In this document: in pieces, positions 56,135 to 64,000 of the stretch | Layout: every line of letters begins with the position of its first letter | Position numbering within the stretch: the first letter of the stretch is position 1 | NCBI GenBank assembly: GCA_001792895.1 | Contig: MARA01000038.1 | Location: 62,001-126,000, forward strand | Origin: Lentinus brumalis | Taxonomy: Eukaryota > Basidiomycota > Agaricomycetes > Polyporales > Polyporaceae | DNA length: 64,000 nt | Direction of reading: 5' to 3' | The notes under the pieces: generated by a model | What the model saw: the letters and a program-made list of their open reading frames with translations, nothing else | Told to the model about the DNA's origin: nothing | Databases searched by the model: none | Translations under genes and position numbers: made by a program

Positions 56135-56464
56135 AAGACAGACGGAAAGTGCTCAAATGAATGCCTCTTTGCTACCAGGCTAGGTCTGCATTGGGACAGA
56201 AGTGGCACAAGCGTGGGAGGACATACAAAGGTACATTTATATGGACCTGCATGCAAAGATGTGTTCCAAGGTCCACGCAGACCTCCGCTTGGACCTCTGT
56301 GACCAATTCAGGTCTGATTATGGTGCTTTTGCAGCAAGAGGAAGCTCGACCGGATGCAGACAGCTACCACACATCGAGCCACATTGACCAGACGAGTGGT
56401 TGCTAAAGTGACCGGCCAATTAGCGGCCATATAAGGGTACCACTGAATGTCAGAAGTCCAAAAC

Positions 56465-56916
56465 TGTTATGGACACAGTATGAACTATATATATAGTACC
56501 AGCCGAATGTCCAGGTATCCTGGACATTGCGCCCTTTTGGTGTAGCTGCTACAGCGACTGGTCTGTTCCTAACATCATGTCCAGGATCCAGCAGTCGAGG
56601 GTTCGACTCCCAATGAGCGCAAGCTTTGGTGTTGCCTTGGGCTTAGCGTTGAGCATGCTCCACTATCCCACGGTCACACTTTCTTGCAAAATGGGGTCCT
56701 TCCGAATTTCTCAAGAAGACTGTCAAGGCTCTGACCCTGGGGTAGGGTTAACCCTTGGGGCCAACTAGAATATCTAGTTCCACATGGAGACCATGTGCCT
56801 TGGAAGGAGGGTACTGTTATGAACACAGTATGAACTACATATATAGTACCAGCCGAGATACCTGGACATTGCGCCCTTTTGGTATAGCTGGTACAGCAGC
56901 TAATCTGTTCCTAACA
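56465..56916 (+). mobile_element. TRIM: complete 452-bp miniature LTR retroelement
   Basis: Left LTR 56465-56574 and right LTR 56815-56916 are near-identical direct repeats (110 and 102 bp) starting TGTTAT and ending TTCCTAACA. Perfect 5-bp target duplication AAAAC at 56460-56464 and 56917-56921. Just before the right LTR is a polypurine tract, GGAAGGAGGG. No coding capacity. The LTR end GCGCCCTTTTGGTGTAGC and the internal GAGGGTTCGACTCCC resemble tRNA acceptor/A-box and B-box parts. It must have been moved in trans by an autonomous LTR element. Confidence 0.88.
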
Positions 56917-56921
56917 AAAAC

Positions 56922-58298
56922 ATACCCATTGTTCAGTCTAGGTAGTTTTTAAAATGACAGAGATATGCAGGAATATCAGTCTATGCATGAATGGTCAGAT
57001 CGAGAGGGTTTGAGCTTATGTCTGAGCAAGACGTACACCTAGTGTCCTGGAATGCGAAGAGATGTGCTCTGAGTTCACTATATGAACTCACTATGCATAC
57101 CATAAAGCTGGATTTCTGGAGCTCAGGGTGCCCATGAAATTCCAGATTGTGATCATACTTACCTGTCAGCTATGTCATGCTTCTAAAAGTGCAAGAAGTG
57201 GCATAGAAATAGAACCACTTGCTTGACTCCCATCCATGACAAGTACTGAGCATATGGGCTCAGAAGAGCAGAAATACGTACATTGTGCCCTCTAGACCCT
57301 TTTTGATGCTGTTCTGATACTGTGCATGCTCTCAGAGAGGTCCTATTGATAATACTACATGTCAGCTAAGCCTGATCTCATGCATTCATGTGAATGAATG
57401 TTACAAGGAGCAGTGGGGGTAGTTAGTATGAATGGCTCCATTGGGTCATAGAGCACCTATAAAGCCGCCACATTCCCAGATCTTGAGGTAGAAGGTCAGT
57501 TTAGAGGTCCGGACGGAGGTCTTGATGGAGGTCCACGTGCATGTCCCAATAGAGGTTTGCTTGGACATCTTATCAAGGGTTCTAGCTGGTATTAATTGTG
57601 TTCAAACACTCCAAAAACCATGAAGCACTGTATGCTAGTAAGTAGTAGGTGCTCAGGCATGGTATACAGGGACGTTTGCAAGGGTGCATCATGACAGGCA
57701 CACATCAGGTGCTGGCTAGTCCGTAGGATGAGTGGCTCAATATGGCAATCTGTCAGGGCTCCAATCCGGGGCCGAGTATATCTATTCATACACATATGAG
57801 ACATCCTCTGGAACGGGGTCCTTCACGAGGGAATTTCCATCTACAACAATTACCGTCTACTTACTACCCTGCTGCCCTATGTGATTATAATCACCCTACA
57901 CCAGCGCCAGCAAGCCCGAGCTTGAGAGGCGGGCTCAAGCTCATACTATTGTGAGCCGAGCTCTCCAAGCCGCCTCGAGAGCTCGGCCCAGCCCGGCCTG
58001 AAGATGGCCGGCTTCGGGAGCCTGACGGCTCAAGGCCGAGCTTGGCACATCACTAAATGTACTGAGTACTATTCGTGTTCCTCATACCTTCACCTAGTAT
58101 GTAAAATGGATGCACCCGCAGTAGAGTAAGTACATGCTGAAGCCTGGATAAGTACTAAAGTGTCACAGATCACAAGCCCAGCCCTGCAGCTTCATATTCC
58201 AATGGGCCATATAAAATACTAAGCAAAGTAGCAGCTGTAAGATACACAACACATCCACAAAGCACACGACCACACAAACAGTCTCAAAGCCAAATAAT
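56922..58298. other. Gene-poor stretch with a hAT-like MITE fragment
   Basis: About 1.4 kb without a supported gene. At 57905-58052 GAGCTTGAGAGGCGGGCTC and CCGAGCTTGGCACATCACTA form a palindrome-rich, GC-rich patch ending in TTGGCACATCACTA, whose complement TAGTGATGTGCCAA is a hAT-type terminus. A left end was not seen. A GGTCC-type word cluster is present at 57505-57530. Confidence 0.4.
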
Positions 58299-61200
58299 TC
58301 AACGAACGTGTATCGCCTGCTGCAAGAGCTCGTCCAACGTCTACAAGCAAAAACACACACGCACATCAGCAATCCACAACACACCCGCGACCCACAAAAA
58401 ACAAACGCACCTGGTCCATCTCCTCCAGCTGCTTGAACGTGCTCGCATAGATATTCCTGATCTCCGGGTGCAGCGCCTGCGCATCAACCGGCCGCCCAAA
58501 CAGCATCTCCTCCACCGGGTCCAGCGGCGCATACTCGGGTATCTTCTTGTTCAGCGCCGCCCGCATCTCAATCACCGCCATCATCTGGTCCAGCCCAAAG
58601 TCGTTCCGCGGCAGCACCAGCCGCGGCTTCTCCCTGTGCATCTGCGGCGAAGGCATCGTCCCTGTCGGCGGCCGCGGCGACGACGGCGTCGCCGTCCGGT
58701 AGTCCGACACTGCGGACGCAAACGACGGCTGCCGTTCGTGTGGGACGGGGAAGCCCCGGGCGCGGCTGCTCGCAGTCGGGGTAGCGGTGTGCGAGCGGGA
58801 GTGCTCGGACTCCCCAGGGCTTGCTGTACGGTAACTCGACAGCCTCGACACCGTCGGCGAACCCACGCGCTGGTTAACGCCCGGAGACGACACATTGCGG
58901 CCGACGTCGCGCCCCGTAGGAGTCGCCGTCCGAGAAGACGAAGTCTCGTTCGCCGCCGAGTACGCCGAGTCCGTGCTGGTCCGCACAGAGTCGACGGTCT
59001 GTCCAGACGACGACTGCGACAGAGGTGCGCGTCCGGTCTCCTTCCCGTGTCTGATCTTGCTCAACACACGGTCGAGCTTCGCACCCAGGCCATCCTTGCC
59101 ATGGGCGAGCACACCGTGGAGCAGATCATCGCCAGAGAGGTTCGACTTGTGGCCCATGGGCCCGACCTCACCGCGCCACTCTTCCTCGACGATATCACTG
59201 ATATCGTACGTCTCACCATCGGGCTCGACATACGAGTAACGCATCTTGTCGTCGACCTCGTATCGGGAACTGCGGATCATGGCGTTTCCTGGAAGGAGAA
59301 CGTCCAAACCGCGCGCCGAGTTCGCCTGCGCGGAGAGGATAGCCCGCTGGTTCGCACGCGTCGCAGCGCGCTGGGCAGCGATGATTTCCTGCTTCGAGAG
59401 CTGACGCTTGGGCTCGTCCCTCTCGGTGGTGTCCGACGCCGTGCTGGAGCTGGCGATAGAGTCGCGCAGCTTCTGCAACGCAAGCTCGTCAAGCGGCGCC
59501 GATGAGCGGTGGCGGGAAGAGGAATTGCGGTACGCAACTGCGCGACGGAGGATGAAGACGGGGTCGTCTGGCCTGACATCGTCCGCGGAGCCCAGGAGCA
59601 ACTGCGCCGAGTCGATGGACCGCCGTTTGCTGTCGCTGAACCTGCGGTCGACCTGTCGGTAAGCAGGAGGGCGGGGGTAGGCGTCGATGACCTTGGCCGA
59701 AGGCGGCCACAGCTCGCGCTCTGTAGGTCGTCAGCGGAGGCGCACAGACAATACCTCGAAACTCACCCTTGCCGTTGATCTCGACTGCAAGACTGTACCT
59801 GACCCGCGTCGAGCTCCTCCGTTTCGTCTGCTTGTCCTCGATCTCGTCCCCGCCATCCACGACGCCGTCCGGGATGCCGAACCTGTCCAATCCCTGCTCG
59901 ATGACCTCCGCAACGGTGATGTTCTTGGGGAAGACGAAGATCTTCTTGCGCAACGTCTGCGAAATGCTCGAGGAAGGAACCTGGCTTGCCTGCGGCCGGT
60001 TCCTGAGCGTGCTCTTGAACACGATGGCCTCCGTCTGCGGGTCGAACACCATGTCGTCCGGGAGGTCCTCGGGGTAGATGACGAGCTGCAGGCCGAACCT
60101 GAACGAGGGCGAGCTGAAGCGCTCCGCAGGAACCGTGTTTCCCCCGTCGTGGACACGGAGAGGAACTGCCCACGTCCGCGACCGTCGCCATCGCCGTCGA
60201 CGCTCTCCGCAAGCAGCGTCTCGTCGCCTTCATCGAAGCTGTCGTCAGCGCGCCCTCTGCGATTGAGGTAGAACTTGACCTGCGAGTCGTCGCTAAAGTC
60301 GTTCATGGAGAGCTTCTTGATGGCGGGATGCATCGAGAGGTTGCTCGCGACGGAGCTGATACTGCCGACACTGCTCCGCTTGACCTTTGGAATCTCCATC
60401 GCGGCCTCGACGAGCGACTCGAACACGCCGAGCGGCTTCTCCTCGGGACGCAAGACGGCGGAGGAGCCCTCGACCTGCTTGATCGTGAGGTAGTAGTCAC
60501 CTTCGTCCTCGCCGGCGGGAAGACGGAAGCGCTGAATAGCCTGGCGTACGAGGTCCGAGGCGGTGGTCGAGTTGTTGAGCAGGACGGTCTTGAACGTGGC
60601 CTCGGTCTGCAGGTGATCGCCCGCAAAGACACGGACGACGCTGAGGTCGGGGAGACCGACGCCCTGGCCGTCCATCGCGGTGGGCGACAAGACCAATGAA
60701 CCGGGACGAGGGCGCGGACCACCAGCGGAAAGGCCAGAGGCGGAGCTCGTGGATGAGCTGAAGGACATGGAGCCCTGGAGGACAGTCGAGGCCGACTGGA
60801 GCCCGTAGGAAGCATCCGGCGGAGTAGAGGGCGAACGGTTGAGGTATTGCTGGTAGAGAGCCTGCTGTTGCTGGTCGCGCTGGCGGAGAGTAGAGGCGTG
60901 CTGTGAGATCTGAGCCTGGACGTGGCCTGGAGGACTCTGTGCGTCTTCGGCCTGCAAGGACTTGCGCGGGTCGGTCGAGTTCTTTTGCTGCTGCACGAGC
61001 ATGGCCTGCTGCTGCTGGTGGCGGGCGTTGGCGGTGACGGGGGAGCTGCCTTCGGGCGAGGTGAGCGGGGAGGTGCGCATGGATCTGCCCGACTCTTCGG
61101 ACTCGCGAGTGAGCGAGTCGGTGCTGGTGGCGCTGCCCGTGTCCGACTTGTCCTTGCCTTTCTCCTTGTCCTTCTTGCGGCCGAACAGACCCCCAAAGAC

Positions 61201-62525
61201 GCCGCTCTTTTTCTTCTTGTCTTTTTCCCTGCCGCTCTCGTCGTCGGTGGTCTCCTGTGCGCCACGGTCGCGGTCTTTGCGCAACTTGCCACCGGCCTTG
61301 GAGGCGGTATTCGCGTCTCCGACGGAGACGGTGGAAGTGACCCTGGCCCTGGGGGCGCCACCGAGATGGGCCTTCTTGCGAGCGGCTTCCTCGAGTGCCT
61401 CGATCTCTTCACGGGTGCGCTTGCGCTCTTCGGCCTGCTGCTGCATGACGGCACTAGGAAGCAAGGGACCGCCTTGGGCGGGGTCCTCTACGCGCGCCAC
61501 AGGCGGGGTCATGGTCAACTTGCGTGTCTCTGTGACCTGTGCCGGGTCGAGGGTGCGGTTGGGCGATGAAGGGGAAACGGGGGAGGGCTCGTCCTTCATG
61601 ATGATGAGCTTGTCGCGAGCAGGCGGAGTGCGAAGAGGCTGCACGGGGTTCTGGGAAGCGGGGTCGGGGTTGCGGGAGAGGTCCTGTATTTGGATCTGAG
61701 CGGGCTGCTGCTGGCGCTGAGTTTCCTCTGCGGCACCATCCTCCCAGCTCATGCCGTCGTCTGGCTCCATAGAATGGGGAGTGGTGCGATCGCCGCGGAT
61801 AGTGCGCTCGCGCTCCTCCCATTCCTCTGCGAGCTCTGGGTCCTCGTCGGAGTAGTCCTCGTCGTCCCACTCTACGTCCTCGTCCTCTTCTTCCTCTTCG
61901 TTCCAGATGGCGGGTGCATACCTGTGAACACCAAAGGCGTATCTGAAGCGGACGCCTCTGGGCTGCTGGGGGGCAGGATTATGGCCGGGGGTGGGCGAGG
62001 GCGTGTGAGCGTGATTGGAACCCGCGCGGGAGGAGAGAAGGCGGTCGCGAGACTCTTGGAGTTCAGCCTGTGTAGCGGAGGCAAGCTGGAAGGATAAACG
62101 GGTGAGATGGGACGCAAGAGGTAGGACTGATGGAGACAGACATCGACGTTGCGGTGCTTGTTGAGCCTGGCGAGGCGCTCAAAGGGAGTCTCGATGTTCT
62201 CTGCAGGGATGTAGCCAACTTCCTGAGTCTTGAGGACACGGACGAGCCACCAGTAGCTGTTTGAGTCGTCCATCAAGAAGAGGGAGTCGCCCTTTACGAC
62301 GTTTGCCTGGCCCTCTACGGTAGCGGCGAAGGAGTGCAAGGCGTAGACAAGATCAAAGTCGATAGATTCGTTGGGGATGGAGAGAGAGGAGGAGCCGTCG
62401 TCGTCGTCCATGTAGTCGAGGTCCCTGTCCTCGCCGTCGGAGTCGTCCTCGAGGACGGAGTGCTCCTCGTCGGAGTAGGGATGGTCTGGGTGCATCTGGT
62501 GCTGCTGGTTGAGGTCGTCAGACAT
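58299..62525 (-). CDS. SH3 and Ras-association domain scaffold protein
   Basis: Four exons: 62525-62142, 62067-59767, 59720-58411 and 58340-58299. N-terminus MSDDLNQQHQMHPDHPYSDE, acidic; SH3 domain about residues 57-115 (DFDLVYALHSFAATVEGQAN..SYWWLVRVLKTQEVGYIPAE) followed by RLARLNKHRN, a signature of fungal polarity SH3 proteins (Tea4/Bud14-like, by memory). Then a long basic, Ser/Gln-rich linker, a Ras-association fold (VVRVFAGDHLQTEATFKTVL..ASDLVRQAIQRF), a second RA-like fold (QLVIYPEDLPDDMVFDP..TVAEVIEQGLDRFGIP) and a coiled C-terminus ending LDELLQQAIHVR. A C5 run (60141-60145) lacks one base relative to an open frame, probably an assembly error. Probable cortical scaffold joining small GTPases to cell polarity; inference. 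Confidence 0.85.
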
Positions 62526-62877
62526 TGCTGCGAAGGGGTATCGGGAAGGAGTAAGAAGGGATGTCTAGCACCAGAGAAGAGAACGAGCGGCGGGCAGCGA
62601 CCAGACACAGCAGACGACGACGGCGAGCGAGTACACGGTTACAGACGAGGACAGATGCGAGCTGGACTTGCGATGGCACTCGCGCCCGAGCACGTGCCGG
62701 CCACGTGCACGCGGGCGGAGACGGAAGGGGCCGGAACGCTGCCGAGGGGACGCGACAGAGACGCGCGCAGATATGAGTCTTCGGCGCTGTGTGAGACTTT
62801 GCCCTCGACTCTGCGCCCGACGTCGACCGTCCCCAGCCCGTCCCCCGCGCCGCATCTGGTGTGCAGGCCCCGCAGCG
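62526..62877. promoter_or_regulatory. Bidirectional promoter region
   Basis: The 352 bp between the divergent SH3/RA and PPR genes must carry both promoters. GC-rich with CACGTGCC and CACGTGCA words (62690-62712), which contain the E-box core CACGTG twice. No TATA box seen. Regulation by a bHLH factor would be a guess. Confidence 0.55.
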
Positions 62878-64000
62878 ATGCTGCCCAAGGTCGCCAACAC
62901 GCTCATCCACCACACACACAGGGCCGTCGTCGCCGTCCAGAACCAGACCGGCCACGCCCTCCGCAATGCCCTCCAGTCCTCCTCGGGCTCGTCCACCGCC
63001 GTCGCAGGCTGGGGCTCTCCCGTCTCAGGCGGCTCCTCCCACTCTGGCCCTGGCCCCTCCAAGTTCCATGCGAGCGGCCGTCTCCAGTCGTCGCACAACG
63101 TCAGTCCCACTTTCCACATACACCGTGTATCCCCACTAAACTCTAATTACAGGGAACGCCGATCACGTCCTCCAACGTCCGCGACCGCGTAGAGAAGCTC
63201 AAGGCATTCCGCGTCCCTTCTGCCCAGCACCGCTCCCATCTCCCCGCCGACGCTTCCTCAGACGCCTCACAGCTCGTCCGCTCCGGCTTCGGCACATACG
63301 CGACTCTCATCAACACCCTCACAGACCGTGACTTTGAGAATCACGAAGCCGTCCGTCGTGCAGAGGCCCGTCTTCGCAGACGTCGTCGTGCCGGCCTTGA
63401 CCAGAACGCACCCGAGGAGAACCGCATCGCCAGTCTTAGAGGTGATGCCCATTTCAAGTCCGCCCTCGCTCTCTTCCAGACTGCCGCCGCCAACCCGAAC
63501 TCCAAGTTCCCCCTCCAGATCTACAACAAGCTCCTCCGTTCCTGCGCTCTCCATGCAAATCCCGACGCTGCTGCGTTCGTCTTCGGTCACCTCGAGAATC
63601 GCGCAGACATCCTCCCCGATGCACAGACTTTCATCAGTCTCATCGAGTCCTACGCCAGCCGTCGCGATGTCCAGGGTGCCGAGCGCATGTTCGCAAAGTT
63701 CAAGGAGGCCTCGCGTGCAGACCGCGTCCAATGGACCTGCGACGGTGTCGCTGCAGCCGAGTCATCCTCCCAGGAGCTTGATCAGCGTGCTTCCCAAACC
63801 GCCGTCTGGAACGAGATGCTCGCCACCTACTTCCGCTGCGGACAGCCTGCCGACGCCCTCGCCCTCCTCGAGCAGATGATGGACACCTCCGCCGGTGACA
63901 CCTTCCGCTCCGCTGAGACCCCGCTCCCCACCTCGTCTACCTTCTCGCGCGCCATCGCGGGCTTCTGCCAGGCCGGCGACGTCTCTACCGCCTTGACCTG
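62878..64000 (+). CDS. Pentatricopeptide-repeat protein, 5' part
   Basis: Start MLPKVANTLIHHTHRAVVAV (62878), exon to 63099, intron 63100-63152, then open to the window edge. PPR-like helix pairs: PLQIYNKLLRSCALHANPDA, DAQTFISLIESYASRRDVQG.AERMF, TAVWNEMLATYFRCGQPADA.LALLEQM and STFSRAIAGFCQAGDV, about 35 residues apart. A Ser/Gly/His-rich, basic N-terminus fits a mitochondrial targeting peptide. The family binds organellar RNA for processing or translation; the exact member is not identifiable. The 3' end is beyond the window. Confidence 0.83.

Larger units (their letters stand above)
53490..56260 (-). pseudogene. Helitron helicase H3 (second Helitron lineage)
   Basis: Minus-strand Pif1-type helicase of a Helitron unlike H1/H2. 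Seen, 5' to 3': SPNYMSFGDSKLLAMS, LNAEQREVAQTILHAIE, Walker A LDGQAGHGKTFIINAI, ATATLAYAAQLYPGGRTTHS, DESPMANCAVLACI (DExx box), VIILVGDFGQTCPVIRRGT, LAPTNVQIDTYNNTILR, ATTFNSCQGLTLDIVGVDL and HGQLYTALSRI. In-frame stops: TAG 54620-54622, TGA 54524-54526 (Trp expected before DESPMAN) and TGA 54128-54130, and a frameshift near 53825. Both TGAs are explicable by C-to-T or G-to-A transitions. The 5' part is separated by the TIR element at 55518-56134. No protease domain follows. Confidence 0.82.

Noticed and set aside
58468..59505. 345-codon plus-strand Arg-rich frame
   Set aside because: Antisense shadow of the SH3/RA gene; no domain.
59731..60140. Arg/Ser-rich C-terminal extension of the long SH3-gene frame
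   Set aside because: It is the wrong frame after the missing base at 60141-60145; the RA-like fold continues in another frame.

Overview
The window looks like a piece of a basidiomycete genome, most likely an Agaricomycete. The conserved genes have many 50-75 nt GT-AG introns and GC-rich exons. The repeats are the usual Agaricomycete mix: Helitrons, a KDZ transposase, a Ty1/copia element, Tc1/mariner and LTR relics. No species can be named from the sequence alone.

Layout. The left edge (1-4736) is conserved: the 3' end of the chaperonin subunit gene CCT2, then the complete 12-exon gene for translation initiation factor eIF5B. The right edge (58299-64000) is also conserved: an SH3/Ras-association scaffold gene on the minus strand, divergent from a PPR-protein gene that runs off the window. 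The ~53.5 kb between them is a nested graveyard of mobile elements with a few lineage-specific genes of unknown function.

Mobile region, left to right. Hypothetical-gene remnants (about 6.2-8.9 kb). A decayed minus-strand Helitron H1 (about 9.0-17.5 kb) whose Rep-helicase reading frame appears to have continued into a ubiquitin-specific-protease-like (C19) domain. A 4,027-bp DNA transposon, called T1 here, sits in H1 with 7-bp target duplications and carries a candidate DDE transposase I cannot assign to a named superfamily. Then MITEs, a solo LTR, a foldback element split by a second insertion, a GC-rich copia element cut off at its 3' end, a zinc-finger gene fragment, a KDZ transposase pseudogene with a neighbouring unknown gene, further unknown genes, Helitron H2 (N-terminal half, split by a second solo LTR), a Tc1/mariner deletion derivative, Helitron helicase H3 of a different lineage, a GGTCC-rich TIR element with a tRNA-like core, and a complete 452-bp TRIM (miniature LTR element).

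How it fits together. Insertions can be ordered because several are nested with clean target duplications: T1 into H1, a solo LTR into H2, a 1.46-kb element into the foldback arm. Single-base indels in homopolymers occur in eIF5B, in the SH3 gene and repeatedly in the young copia element. I therefore suspect assembly errors, and call nothing dead on a homopolymer frameshift alone. The most novel items are T1 and its transposase, and the Rep-helicase-C19 architecture of H1.
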